A DNA stretch of 64,000 nt from Ficedula albicollis. Its lineage: Eukaryota; Chordata; Aves; Passeriformes; Muscicapidae. Position 1 is the first letter of the stretch, and each line of letters opens with the position of its first letter. Shown here one piece after another: positions 1 to 13,800 of this stretch. The stretch spans positions 64,772,460-64,836,459 of the forward strand of contig NC_021675.1 in the NCBI RefSeq assembly GCF_000247815.1, written 5' to 3'. The position numbers were made by a program, and so were the translations under genes. The notes below the pieces were generated by a model that was not told the DNA's origin, ran no database searches, and saw nothing but the letters and a program-made list of their open reading frames with translations.

Positions 1-1543
1 GCAAGTGTGCAGTTGGGTTGGTAAATGGCCCTTAAGCTTGTTAAATAGAAGTACTTTGTCAGGTGAGTAGGAATGTAATAATGGAATTTAATATGAACAG
101 AAATACTTAACCTTGTAGTGGAGTGTTTCACTTCTAGACTCACTTCAGACTTGTAACTAAAGTATATATATGCTCCATGTTGAAAAATACTATTCTCTGG
201 TATTCATATTCTAAAAGAACTGGGTTCTTTCTGTTCTCCTAGGGAAAGGAACCTCGTGGAGAGTTAGAATAACCATAGAAGAAATGAGAATTTTCTGTCC
301 TGTTACTGGGCCTAAGGTCCTTTAGCAGCAGAAAGCGAGGACCCTGAGTAGTTAGGTAGTAATGAATAATCTTGAATGGCTTCAGTATACTAGAAAGAAC
401 TTAATTGATTCCCATCTTTTGAGGCACCAATGAACTCTTTGAGATCCAGACTGTCTGGTTGTTTTCATCTCCTTTGGACAAACCCCTGGTTTAAATTTAG
501 TTTATCTTGTCTCTTTTGTGGTGGTTGGGCTCTGCAGAAGGTATCCTCTCCCTGCAAGAGTGGGCAGCAGGAAGAATTCAGTTTTAAGAGAAATGGGTCC
601 TCAAGTCAATGAAGTGCCTGCATGTTATGTTTTTGTTCTATCTTGTAGTGATGGTCCGATTCAAAAACAGATTAAACTTTAGGGTGTGGGTAATCTGGTA
701 AATACACTGGTTATTCTGTCTGATGGGGGTAAGAGGAATCCTTTGTAAAGCATACTTGCAATACCTGAAGTGTGCATCCACTTCTTAAATCTTAACAGCT
801 AGAGAGGTGGATTCCCACTATAGCTTGAGTAAAGTGTAGCACAGACTCGTTCAGATGGCCTCCAGACATTTGTAATGGACATAAGGCAGCATGTGCTTGT
901 ACAATTGTACAGCAGTTGTAGAAAACAGTGAAGTGTTGGATATGGTCAGGGAATTTTGTACCTGTCATGATAAAATGTTTCTGCTAGGAGGAACAAGGGC
1001 GATACCAGTCCAAATCAGGAGGAGTTAAACTGCTAAGTTAATGTTAGTGGCCTTGTAGGCTAATATTGATATGTTTATTCTGACTAGTGTCAGGAGACCA
1101 AGATTTATTTGTGGCTGCTTACAGAGCACATGCACAATTCATTTAATATATTAAAAGGTCTTTCTGCACTTTTTTCATTGTGCTCCACCATTGGAGGCCT
1201 TGACATGGAAACTTGTTGCTGACTAATGATCATCAAGAGGACTGAAGTAATACTGTTCAAAATGCTAAGGAGTGGTAACAAACTTACTGAGGTTTAAAAA
1301 ATACATTTATTGTATGATTTTAAAAAAAATATCACATTTTGTTCAAACTGCCTCAATGATTTTGGAGCATTTTTTTAAAGTTGGAGGTTCAAGATAGGTA
1401 AGATCAGACTTCATTTATAAATTATTAGCTGTGCTACTTAAGTAGGATAAGATACCAATCTCCTAATAGTTCCTCTTTTTTGCCAATATATAATTTGATA
1501 CAGTTAGAAGCAGTTGTAGATCAATTTCACATAGGCTTGCTAT

Positions 1544-1793
1544 GTAAGAATATTGACTAAGAGAGGGTTTCAGTGTTGGTGTAAGAATATTGACTGAGAG
1601 AGGGTTTCAGTGTTGGTAGTGTGGATCCCTGTTGCTCAGATCCCTTAGTCACTGGGGTGGAGGGGAGAGATCCCTGAATGGAATAATGTAAGAATATTGA
1701 CTAAGAGAGGGTTTCAGTGTTGGTATTGTGGATCCCTGTTGCTCAGATCCCTTAGTCACTGGGGTGGAGGGGAGAGATCCCTGAATGGAATAG
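1544..1793. repeat. Nested local tandem duplication (37-bp and about 107-bp units)
   Basis: The start motif GTAAGAATATTGACT occurs at 1544, 1581 and 1688. The first copy is only 37 bp long. The second and third are about 107 bp each and nearly identical, both ending in GAGAGATCCCTGAATGGAAT. Confidence 0.95.
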
Positions 1794-2789
1794 GCTATAA
1801 ATGGAGTTTGTACAGATTCTTCTGACTTGCCACAGTTCCTTTCACTGGCACCCAGCCACCCCTCAAATGGGTATGGACTTGGGAGTTAATCAAGAAGTTC
1901 TTTCTTTGTGATCACTGATTTTTAAGGACAGAAAACTGTTTTCATTCCAGAGCCATCTGGTGTGTAAGGGGTGGATGGGCAGATCCTGGTGAGCCTGATC
2001 CTGGATCTTTTTTCAGTCATCTTCACCAGCTGCTTTCTGATACTGTGATTCATCTGTCCCTATAGTCCTGAGTGCAGAATCATACTAAATATGCATATGT
2101 ACTAGCTAGTAAGGTGTCAGCTCTGTAAAAGTGATCAGGTAGGTTACATCTTCTAAATGTTCACAAAAGTGTATGTGCAAGTGAGCATCCTTGTCTCCTG
2201 AAAGTTGGATGCTTTGATATAAGGATTGCAGCAAGCTGCATTTTTTGAGGATTTCCAGATCCTCTGATTATATTCCTGTTAATCACCAGTATTAGTTTGC
2301 TCTCATGTTGTAATATATTTGCAGGTTATGCAACAGCCTTAGGGAATTGAACTACAAGTTGTAATCTTAGCTTTTACTCTTAAACATACTTGGCAATAAA
2401 TCTTAAATTTATTGCGACAGTTACTGTATGTGCTGGCTTTTGTCCATGTGCTTTGTGTGGCCACTCAAAGAACTGCAGGCTGATTCTGTGCTTTGAGCAG
2501 CTTTTATTGAGCTCTCTCAGTTGAGGCAGACTGTCCTTTGAGAGGTGTCCTCTCCAAGCAGCACAGATTTTGAGCTTTCTTTCCCTGGAGAGGGACAGAG
2601 CACTTGTCACATCAGTGGGGAGCTTTGGCAGATGGGACACAGTGGTTGCTGCTGGGGTGTGTGGAGATGCTTCTCACCAGGAGCAGACTTCACCATCCTG
2701 CCTCTGATCCTGGGAATGGCCTGCCCATGTACTGTGCTGCCAAGGATGTACCTGGCAGTTTGTTGTACTTGCTGTTAGTGCAGAGTCTT

Positions 2790-2925
2790 CTTTCTTCCAC
2801 TGAAAGAACAACAAAAAAAGCAGTGGAGTGGAAGGAAACATCCCAGGGGCTGCCTCTTTCTTCCACTGAAAAAACAACAAAAAAAGCAGTGAGTGGAGTG
2901 GAAGGAAACATCCCAGGGGCTGCTG
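2790..2925. repeat. Two-copy tandem duplication (about 66-70 bp)
   Basis: The segment beginning CTTTCTTCCACTGAAA occurs at 2790 and 2856. The second copy has a 4-bp GAGT insertion and one A/G difference. Confidence 0.95.
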
Positions 2926-5900
2926 TGTGGGCAGCACTGTTATATTTCCTTCACACTGAAATTGTTGTTGCATAATGCTAGTGTCAAATGAATGTTCTAT
3001 TAATAATATTGATTGCTTGAAAACTTCAAAGCCCTCCAGACTTTTTTGGAATCCATTATAGTGGCTGTATGCTTCTGTTGTGCATTTGTAGAATTTAATT
3101 TTGACCTATGTACTGCATGCTGGGAGTTATTTTGGTTTTCTGCTGCACGCAGTCTGCTTCCTAGGAATGCTTGACCTGTGCTGCAAGGACTAGGAAACCA
3201 GCTTGCAACCCTTATTGCTGCTGCCCTTTGTAACAAGTAAGAACTCCATGAGCTCATATTTACATCAGTTTTCTGCCTTGCTCTACAGTAAAATTTCTTA
3301 CTCTGACCCAGTTAACAGTGAAACTTTTGAATATTTGTGCTACTGTTCGGGTAAAACCAAAACTTTGTGAGCTGGGAGGGTAAGATGGATATATTGCTGC
3401 TATCAAGTGCATTTCTGAGAACTTAATCAGCATGAAGTACCCAAAACCTTGCTTCTCTGAGTTCAAGGAACCAGCAATCCCTTCATTCTGTCCCTTGTCA
3501 TGCTGTAGAGGCTACCAGTGTTGTCACCTACTAAAAGCAGAATATCCATGTAAACTCCAAGAGCTAATTTGAGGTTTGGGGGAGCTTTTGGGTGGGTAAC
3601 AGCTGCAGTTAAAACTCATCTCTAAAACAAGGTGCTTGCAGCAGCTGCTTATGATTTTTCTCCCCCTCTAACAGCAGCCTGGCCTGGCAGAATGTACTTG
3701 TGACAAAAAAAAATCTATGTGTTTAATGAGGGTGAAACTTGGCAACTATGTCCCAGAAAAACACTGCCAGGAGTTGTGAACCACTTTTCAGATGGCTTAA
3801 TGTAGTTAATGATCAGTTGTTTCTTTCCAGATAGTAACCTCCTTTGTGTGAAACACATTGCCCCTTATATGAAAAAAAATCTGCTCAGTTCTGTGAAGAC
3901 AAGATATAGTGTTACATCAGCCTAAGACTGTCCTTAGTCAGCAGGTTTGATTTCCAGAACATGATTAGGAGGATTGCTGCACAATAAATATTCCAAGTGA
4001 TACAAACTTGTTCTTTGGTTTAGACTCTGTGGATTCTTTTAAATGGGCAAGGAAGGGGGAGCTGGATAAAAGTATGCTCTTGCCTAAGCAAGGGAACAAA
4101 CCAGAAAAACAGATGGTGCTAAAAATAGTTCATTACCAAGGTCTAAATATGGCTCTGTGATTTTCCCCCCCCCCTTATAAATAATGCAGCTATAAATCCT
4201 GCTAGGTATCAATAAGTATTAACTCCAAACTGCTGAGTGTTACAGAACCTTTTGGCAGCTTTCCAAGCTTGGTGCTGCCCTTCATTCACAGGATCAACAT
4301 TTAATTCCTTAACAGGGGGGAAACCTGAAGAATTCATCCTCTTTGAATGGAAACAGAGGCAGGGAGCTTGAATGAGCAGCTCCAGGCTCAGGCATCCCAC
4401 TGCAAAGGAAGGGGAGCTGTGCTTGATGAGTTTCTGCTAGGTCGCAGCCAGGATGAATCTCCTCCTTTCTTTTCTGCAACGCATGAACAATCAAAGGCTC
4501 CTTTTTTATCTATTGTTGCCATGGAGGGCGTCCATTTAAAGTTCAAATTCCAGCAGCCTTGGGAAGAAGGAAAGGAGATAGGAGTAGGCAGGGCTGGGAG
4601 ATGATAGGCAAGCATCAAAAGTGAGCTGAAGACAAGCCAGCACTTTGTCCTGTGACAGGACAGAGCAGGCTGGGGGTACTTGGTTTTGAATGGCTGCCTG
4701 GAAGTTTTTTGGAGCAGTGAATGAAACGCTGCTGAGGTAGCAGGCACAGAGAGCATCTGGCGTTTTGCTTTCTTTGCCTCGGCAGAGTGGGTCACAATGT
4801 GAAATTAGGCCCGAAATGGCATTTAATGAAGTGAGCCCTTGTGCTGGAGGTTCCCTGTGCTCTGGCAGTGAGGGAGTATAAGCCCTGAGGAGAGTGAAGA
4901 AAAGGAAATCTCATTAAGGATGGAGGTTTCTCCCTTCTTTTGTGAATGGATTCTGTAACAAATGCCTTGCAGATACCCAGAGCTGCTCATCGCTGTGTTG
5001 CTTTGCCATACCTGCAGTCCCCTCTGTGTGTATGCTTGTGGTACTTTGCTGTAAGCAATGTGCTGAGAAGAAGAGGAGGCAGTTAAATATCTGTTGCAGA
5101 GTTGCTTTTCCTTTCTTGCAAGTTCCTGTATGTACAATAAGTTTTGTTGCTGAAAGAGCTAATGAGGACCAGACCAGCTGCATTTGACATTATGAGAAAA
5201 GAAAGGGGCCATCTATTGACTCACATGCCAGGTTTCAGCCAGCTGTGGATATTTTATTTTTAATTATTACTTATCCCATCAGAAAATTGAATTATGCTAA
5301 AATTATTGGTGATGTTGTTTGGAAAACAATACAACACTGAGTTGAGCTATGGTTCAGTGTTAAATATAGGGTACTTATAGTTAATGTGCCTAAGCTGCAT
5401 CAGAGGGTTTAAGGAGAGGTGAGAGCACTTCTCTCAGGTTCTGCCATCTGGGTCGTGGCAGGGGATTAAGTTATTTTTTTCCTGTGCTCTAAATTGCAAG
5501 AGATGATGGCTAGCAGAAGTGTCGAGTAGCTTCATCATTGATATGGGAACTTTTTCCAGATTTTTTGGCAAAAAATAAAATCCCAGTGTAATCTTCTAAA
5601 ATTTATTAAAAAAAGGCATTATTAGTCTTTGAATTTAATTCAGGGAGAGGGTTTTTTAAATATTCAGTATTTTTGTCATAACATGTTAATCAAATTAATG
5701 GACTAGCACATTTTTGTGATGCCTGAATGTGAGGACTTAACTCTGAAACTAGACTTTGTTCTTCTATACTGTTATCTGTTGTGAAACTTCCCTTGCTTTG
5801 TGACAGTCACATTCTGACTTGATGCATCATCATCTAAATGACCCCTTAAACCAGGTTGATTCATTTGAGGCTTTTCTCTGCAGAGAGGTTTATTAAAATC

Positions 5901-6740
5901 ACTTTGAAAAGTCTTGAGTTTAACTGTCGCTTGGTGTTTTGTTAGCCTTGCATTGCATTGATCAGTGCCTGCTGCATGTATGCACTGGTGCATAGCTGTG
6001 ATAAAAGCAGGACAGATCTCAAGCCTGTGAAAATGAACCGATGGGAATTTCTCTACATCACTTAGTGATGTCAATTTTTCTATTAGGGTGGGAAATATTG
6101 ACTTGTTTACGTGTTTTTTTCAAGTACATACAAATTGAAGAGATGTTTGTCCTGTTCTTAAGTTGCTGTTAGATGCAACTTCTAATGGAAAATAGCTAAT
6201 TAAGGAGAGGTTTTTCTGCATAAGTGATCTGGGAGGTGATGGTTTAGTGTGAAGGTGAGCAGATAATCAAATAGCTCATCTGTTTCTATATTTGAAAGTA
6301 CTCACTTTAATTCTGATGTCATGTGTTTTGCAATAAAACTAAAGTACTAGCAGAAAAGGAATTTTAAAATGCGACTTCTGATGAGTTTCCTGATTACAGT
6401 TTTCATTATATTAGTAGCCATGTGACTAAAACTCAGAAGGAAGTTTGCAAGCTGGGTTAGCATAAGCAGATCTTCATCTTTAGAACAAAGCACATGTAGT
6501 AATTGAATGTCTGTAGTTTTTTGAATTTTGCAGTTTTTTCATGCAAACTGGATCTACTACATAAGAGAGGAAAACTGAGGCCATGCAGTGAGAAGTTGAG
6601 CTCAGTTTTAGTGTTACCTCAATGTTTTGGGAATATGAGTGTTGACTCTGCCTTACACAAGTTGTATATACTTTGCTTCTCCTCTGACTTGGTATGATGT
6701 GTTTTAAAACATGTTTTGCACTGAAGGATAAAGGACCTTA

Positions 6741-7385
6741 TATATGGTTTCATGACTTTTAAAAAAAGCTATGCTGAGCATCAACTGCTGACATGTTGTC
6801 AGCTTTGGTATTTGAACCAATAAACAAACCTTTCTGAATTTCGTTTATCAAACAGAAGTTTTAGTACAAGTTGACTTAGTATTAAAAATATATAGCAATC
6901 TTGTCACTTGATGTCAATAACCACATTATTTCCAAAGTGTTCAAATAGCCCAAAATCAGATACTGAGCTAGAAAAATGCAGTCCTTGCACCATTCACTTT
7001 CAATCTCTCATATATGGTTTCATGACTTTTAAAAAAGCCATGCTGAGCATCAACTGCTGACATGTTGTCAGTATATATGGTTTCATGACTTTTAAAAAAA
7101 GCTATGCTGAGCATCAACTGCTGACATGTTGTCAGCTTTGGTATTTGAACCAATAAACAAACCTTTCTGAATTTCGTTGCTTTGGTATTTGAACCAATAA
7201 ACAAACCTGTCTGAATTTAGTTTATCAAACAGAAGTTTTAGTACAAGTTGACTTAGTATTAAAAATATATAGCAATCTTGTCACTTGATGTCAATAACCA
7301 CATTATTTCCAAAGTGTTCAAATAGCCCAAAATCAGATACTGAGCTAGAAAAATGCAGTCCTTGCACCATTCACTTTCAATCTCT
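6741..7385. repeat. Nested duplication: 268-bp unit, 61-bp partial copy, second full unit
   Basis: TATATGGTTTCATGACTTTT starts at 6741, 7011 and 7074. The first unit (6741-7008) is followed by a truncated 61-bp copy and then a full second unit. The second unit also carries an internal 44-bp doubling (7135-7178 and 7179-7222). The copies differ at only a few bases. Confidence 0.95.
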
Positions 7386-7735
7386 GGTACTAATTCTGTT
7401 CTTCTTAAACAAATGCATTGTGTTCAATTTAACTTGTCACTGGAAATAATTAGTGGTAAAGGTCCACCTACAGTTTGAATTAATGCTCCTGGAAGAATTT
7501 ACTGTTAAATTGTGAGTTTTGCATTGAGCTGAGCAGAAGATTCATAGCAGCACTTGTGCTTTGTCTGTGTGTGACTGTGCCCATGTGTCCCTCTGTGCAC
7601 TTGCACAGCAAGATCTTAGGGCTTTGTTTTGGACAAGTATTTCTGTAGTGGAAAATTGATTTGGAGAAGGGGGAACTGTTCCCAAGCTGATGGGGTAGTT
7701 TTCCCTTTTTTTTCCCCATCCCCCTCCCCTGGCAG

Positions 7736-7814
7736 AAGTGAACTTTATGGCCCAATTATAGAATCCCTTAAAATGCTAGTTATGATGGAGTTCCAGCATA
7801 ACCCAATAATATAG
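7736..7814 (+). CDS. Candidate internal or alternative exon ending in TAG at a strong donor
   Basis: A long pyrimidine tract (runs of C and T from about 7700) ends in CCTGGCAG (AG at 7734-7735). After 79 nt there is a strong donor, G|GTGAGT (GT at 7815-7816). Only one frame stays open. It begins after one base and reads SELYGPIIESLKM, then LVMMEFQHNPII, and the last codon of the exon is TAG (7812-7814). The exon would leave phase 0, which matches the phase of the terminal exon at 16372. CAG|GTGAGT is the usual donor context, so a single C-to-T difference in the last codon, or use as an alternative terminal or poison exon, would explain the stop. The protein is not recognised. It could be a chance pair of splice-like sites. 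Confidence 0.3.
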
Positions 7815-10800
7815 GTGAGTCTGACATCTGTCAGTAACTAATGAGGGCAGCATTGGAATCAGGATTTGGAGTTTACTTCTCTAATATTCTCCTAAGTTTG
7901 ACCCATCATATCAACTTAATGTTGGACCTGAGGATAAAAATAAAATGAAAAGAGAACACGCAGGAATTTTAAGAGAAGTTGGTACGTGGATGTACGCTGC
8001 AGCAATCGCTGCATATGTGATTCAGTTGTTAAAGTGATTGTTTGCAGCTCATAGCAAAGTCATGAAGGAATAAGACCTTGGCTAAACTTCTCAGGAATAG
8101 AACTTCTCTATAAAAATAGATGACACATAAATGGCAGGAAATTAAGCCAATATGGTCATGTTCTGAAGCCACAAGGGTCAAATCCTGTCCTGTGTTATTC
8201 CAGTGCATAATCAGTCAACTTAAAACCGTGTTACTTGAGAGCAGAGTATGGCATGGCAAGGCAAACTTTAAAATGTTCACTTTTTATTTGGAGTTTTGTG
8301 GAAGCACAGTTTTTTCTCTTCTTGTCTAAATGTATCTAGTTAGAAACTGAGAAACTTATTAAAACTCCTGGGGTTGGAGGTGACTTTTTTGTTTATGTTG
8401 TTTCAGAGCCGATTGTAGTCTGTTAATTCCTCTGTCAGAGGAATAATACATCAGAAGGCTTTGACTACCCAGGGTGGTCTTTGTTTGTGGATCCTGAATG
8501 CTGAACACTGAGAGATGGTACTGCAAGCAATCACAGTCTTGTTAAGCAGTTTTCTTGTGCTGCTCCTTTTGTGCCTGTGTTTCTGTTCAGGGATGTGTGT
8601 GTAGCTCATGTTAATGATGTGTGCGTGCCTTCTGATTTCCCAGTCTAAAATATGGAAAAATAGATGCTTCTTTCATCTGTATTAATTAGATTTGATTTAA
8701 ACTGAGTCTTCATAAAATTTTGTCATGTTACTAAGGAAGATGGTAATACACAGTTCTTGTTTCCACAGCCTGTTTTCTTTCTGAAAGGAAAGGTAATAGT
8801 TCTTGAATAGGAAAAGAGGGAACAACTCTGGCAAAGCATGAATCACTTCTGCTGGGAGAGAGCATGTGCTTACATTGTTTCCCTCTGTGTCCTTCTACTA
8901 CAAAACCAGATGTGTTTATCATCCCTGTATGCACACAAGTGGTGCAGCTGTTTGTTCATCACACCATTGCTCATTAGTGCTGTTGGCTGATTGGATTTGC
9001 CAGGCCAAAGCTTCTTGAGCTTATGCAGCTCAAGCACAGTAGAGGCCCAATTCCATATTGTCCAGCTCTTCAGTCTATCTGTAAGGAGAATAAATTCACT
9101 ATCCATAATAAAGATGTGTTTAGGGTCAAGCAGCAAGTAGGAAAATGATCTGGGTGAAGGTGTGCAAAGACAGTGGTTTACCTTAAGGCAGAAGAATTTC
9201 TGTGCTACTGCAGAGAGCCCTGACTGCAGCTGTTGCTGAAGCAAGACCAGAGCAAGAACCCATCATCCAGGTCCTTTCCTGCTCTTTCAGTGCCCTTTGG
9301 AATCATTTTTTTCTGTGATGCTTCTTTGCCTTTGAAGAAACCTCTGTTTTAATGCATGAGTGCATTTCAGATGAGCACTGCTACAGTATCTAGGAATTTG
9401 TCCTATTTGCCTTAAACCTCCTTGTCCCTGGCCCAAGCTTTGTACTGTGTTGTGCAGCTCAACAAAACAATGCCACTGTTCCACTTTGGCACTGTATTGA
9501 TTATTAGTCACTTCAGAAGAGTTAAATCCTCTATGTGAGCCCCCTCTGTTGTAGCTAATGGCATAATTCATAGCATCTGTAGGTGCCTGCTGGACTGGTC
9601 CTGAGAATAGCTGAAACTCTCTCTGCTTAATGACATGCAGGTGAAATAGGTAGGCCTGATGTTTGTAGAGTGTAATTCCACATTCCTACAATAAAAGCTT
9701 GCATGATTTATACTTACTCAGACAGCAAAGGTAAAAGGTTACAGTTCACAAATCCACTGAATTAGAAAATCTAAGAGGCTAACATCTTGATTAAAATTCC
9801 ATACTGTAAGATTTTAAAATGTGGTTTAATGTTGATCTGGGCTTTATAAAGGGGAAAATTGCTATATATGCTCACCCTCTCCATGTTAGCACTAGTGTTG
9901 AATCATATTCTTGACTGTGTTGCATTAAGTACTGCATTAACTTGCTTAGCTTTCAATTTGTCTTTAAAAGCAAACAAAAGTTAACCCCTGAGATGAATGG
10001 TCCTTATCTACAGAAGCTGTTAAACCCCCAGCACTGAGTTTCCTGCACTAAATTGTCCCATCCAACCTAAATGTAATTGTTAAAGGAATAACTACAAAAT
10101 GACAGTCGTAGTTTAGCTGCTTAAATTCAGTTTAAACACTTTTAGGCTGACAAACTTTTATTTTATCTCCTTAAATTCCTTAGTTTCTGATGTTACTGAA
10201 TGTTGGAACTACACTGAGTGCATGTACTCTGTAAGCACAAAGAGGTTGAGTTGATAGTTCTTAGAGGGGCTGGGGATGCTCTCAGTTGTTCAGATCATCT
10301 TTGCATAACACAAAAAAAGATAGTTTGAGAGGATATTTAGTTTGAGTGAGAAATTTATTATTTTATGTGCAGTGCCCATGATGGATGATTTTTAAGTCTT
10401 GAGTTTGGGGCAAGGAGGAGTAGGTATTTGGGTTGAACTCAATCCATGGCATTTGTAATTGCTGATGCATTTGGGATCTGGCCTGCCTCCAGCTTGGCTG
10501 TGGTGTGATAGCAGTGATGTTAATTGGGTCCTACTAGTTTCCTAGCTAGGTGAGTGGGCTGCTTGACAGCTCTGAAGGCTGCAGTGCCTGAAATCCCCTC
10601 ATCAGTGCTGGGGACCCTATGTGGGTTCAGTGATGTTCAGTCAGGGAACTGGACCCTGATTTCCCCTCCTGGACCCCAGTCTTTGTGCATTTTATTACTT
10701 TCACTTGGAGACTTTAACTGTTCCAGTGGTTTCTCTCAGTTACTTCACACAATGAGCAGCCTTGTATTTTGTTATATCTGAGCATAATTAGATAAATTTA

Positions 10801-13800
10801 GTATTTCACATAAATATTTCTTAAAGTCATACTACTTTTTCAACTAATAGCACTAAATACCCAAATTAAATCCCAGGTTCTTGCAGCTTATAAACAAAAC
10901 TTATAAGGATACTGTGGCACAATTCAGAATACAAGCACAAATATCTAGGCCAATAAATAGATCAACTTTCATGGTAGACTACACCAGAAAACTGCACACT
11001 TAAATCTAGAACAGTCTGGCTAGCAGGAGATGAAAGCCTGTTACATCATGATGCTGTTTAGCATCTGATGTGAAATGAATTGATGGCACTTTCCTTCCCT
11101 TCCTGGGCACCTACATCTACAAAATTGAAGTAATCTTTGAAGATACAGCAGAAACAAAGCACTGAACAATTGTCATTTCACTTTGTAGCCACAGTGCTGT
11201 GTATTGCTGTCAGCTTGTATTGATTTTTAACTGGGTCTTTGGCATTGCAAATAGAGTTTTACCTTATTTGACTACAAGAATTGCAGCAGTAATTCTGTAT
11301 CTGCTGGAAGGAATGGTTATTATAGTTCAGTGTCTAATTATATGGCAGAATGTTAGAGGCTGTTTGCTCTTTCTCATTCATATCCAGTATTCCAGTTCTT
11401 TTCTGATTACTAGCTATAGATGATGACATAAACATTGCCTTTTTAATATATGAGAGTACATGGTAAATTTCCAGGAAAACGAGGGATAAGTGCAGAGCTA
11501 AAAAAAAAGAGAAGAGCATCTTTGGCTCTTTGAAAAGAGATTTGACTTTGCCTGTGAAGGTGTCAGGAATTTTCTTGGGATTTGATGGTTTCCACATAAT
11601 ACATAAATAAAAATGTTTTTGTTCACTACTTGCTTTTTAACCTCATGCAAGAAAAATAATTTCTTTCTCTTTTGATTTATTTCAAATGCATAACTTAAAA
11701 ATCTGCAGTGATTTTGGATCTGGAATATTTTCCTAGACACTTGAGTTATAAAATCTCATGTATTTCTACACCTTTTATTATCTTGTTTGAACAGGGAGAG
11801 ATTCTTTCCCACTTAACTTTGGGTTTTAACTTCTAGTGCATTAGCAAGCCTCAAGCACATAACATCATGGAGAATACTATATTGTTTTCCTCTTGTCAGC
11901 ACCACTTTGTACCAGTGAAGCAGCACTTCTATTCACTTGCAAGTTTCTTGAAAGCAAAGGTTATCTGCAAACACTGGAGTGTTCACAAAATGCTCAGTGC
12001 AATTCAAGACAGAAAAGTCAGTCATGTCAAGAGATTTACTTTACAGAAAGATTAGTAGTTTGTTACATAAACACAGCATTTTTGTCTTACTATTTTTCAC
12101 TTCTTGCATAGTAGAAGATGCAGGGATTAGTACTTTGATGGGATATTTTTTAATCTGTACAACCAGTTGACATTTACTGTAGACATCTCCAGCTTGAATT
12201 GTCACAGGTGAAGGTATAAATGCAAGTAATTAGGTGCATGAAGTAAAAATTCAGTTTAGAGGGAGGGACACCTTTCACATCTGTGTGTGGTTGGATGTGA
12301 TGGCAGCCAGGTGAAGGTTTGTTCTCAGTGTGACTGAGAGCTGCTCAGCACCAGGCTTTTGTGTCAGTTCTTATGAAGTCCTTCCTTAAGCCTTCCCCTT
12401 AATCTCTTTAAATAACAAATTTGTACCGTGGTTGGGTTTTGTTGTTGCTGAGACTCAGCTGTGACCTCATTGGGGACAGGTTGGTGTCTGAAACATGAAT
12501 GCATTGTGCTGTTGGTGCTTCTGATACGAAGTTTAGCTATGAGTTACCATCAGTAAAGGCATTTTTTGAGCCAGTCCCACTAATCCTCAGGAAACATAAT
12601 TCAGGGAAGTGGAGTAAGGACCCATGAAGCTCTCAAAGAGAGAAGTGCAGCCCATCTAACTTGCTTCGTCTCCATCAGCTGGCTAGATACAAAGAAGGAA
12701 CAAAAAAGCCACATGGTGCTCCATGCTTGGGTTCTGCTACTTCAGTATTTGCTCTTGGATTAGATGATGATACTCCAGGAAATTCCAGAATCTCCTCTTC
12801 ATGAGGATCACTGCACCATCCTTGTATTTCACATTACTGGTAGAGAGACCTTCACAGTGGAGAAATCCTGTGTGCCAGTCTTTAAGCAGGATCTCCTGTG
12901 GCATCAGAGGCAGAAGTCTCAGGATGGGACAGGAAGCAAGCCAAATAACCAGTGTGAGTAGTAGATGAATTCCCTCTCTTCCTAAGCCTGGGACTTGAGG
13001 GAGCAGCCCATCCCGTGGTGATAGCTGGTGCTGGGAAAGCAATGGGGTGGGCTGGGGGCTCGTGGTGGTTTCAGGCTTGCTCTGCTCCTCAGTGTGCCAG
13101 CTGCTGCAGCTGCACCTCTTCAGAGCAGCTGGATCTCAGAGCCAAGGGCCGGGCTTGGAGCATGATGGGGGCTTGGGGGAGAAGCATGAGAACTGCTGCT
13201 CCCATTGCACACTAGGTTTTCATGCACATAAATGTCTCCTTTTTTCCCTTGACTACTGTAGCAAATGCTCTAGTTTTGTTAGTAAAACAAAAACAACTTC
13301 TTATTGCTTCTTATATTTGGAAAGTGATGTATTACGGGTTTCTGAGCTGAAGGTTTAATAAAGAGTACAGACATTAGCTTCCTTTCAAGCTGCTCTGGGC
13401 CTTTCTTGTTTGCTTTGTGTGGCAAGGGTCTAGAGAGATTTCTTTTATTTCCTTCCCCACCATTGTTTTTGGTACAAAGTTGGGGGTTTTTTTCTTAATA
13501 TTCAGACATTTTATCGCCTCACTTCTTTTAAAACTCTGAGGTTCTTTTTTTTTTTTCCCCTTTTTTTCCATCACACAAAAGAATACTTCTAGCTGATTGA
13601 GTTCTATCCATTGCCAACTGTGGACTCTTTTGTCTTGCTAGTCCAGCATCCTTTATAAAATGAGGACCATTGAGCAAGTACTCGCAGGCTCCCCACTGAG
13701 CACAATTGTTCTTGAAAGGTGTGGTACTGTACAGTGTAACATGGAAAGCTGCAGTTCAGAGGGCCTGAATGCATTGCAATTTCTACCTTTTGCTTTGTGA

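Larger units (their letters stand above)
1..7735. other. Probable intronic sequence upstream of the acidic-tail exon
   Basis: AT-rich unique sequence with no coding frame I can support. It contains the local duplications at 1544-1793, 2790-2925 and 6741-7385 (listed separately) and a run of ten C at 4165-4174. No CR1 or LTR was recognised. Confidence 0.5.

Noticed and set aside
1..62. Open frame ending at a strong CAG|GTGAGT donor at the left edge
   Set aside because: Only about 20 codons are visible and no acceptor can be placed, so an exon cannot be supported.
242..325. Segment after a good CTCCTAG acceptor
   Set aside because: One frame stays open for 26 codons but ends in a stop with no donor, and the other frames stop early.
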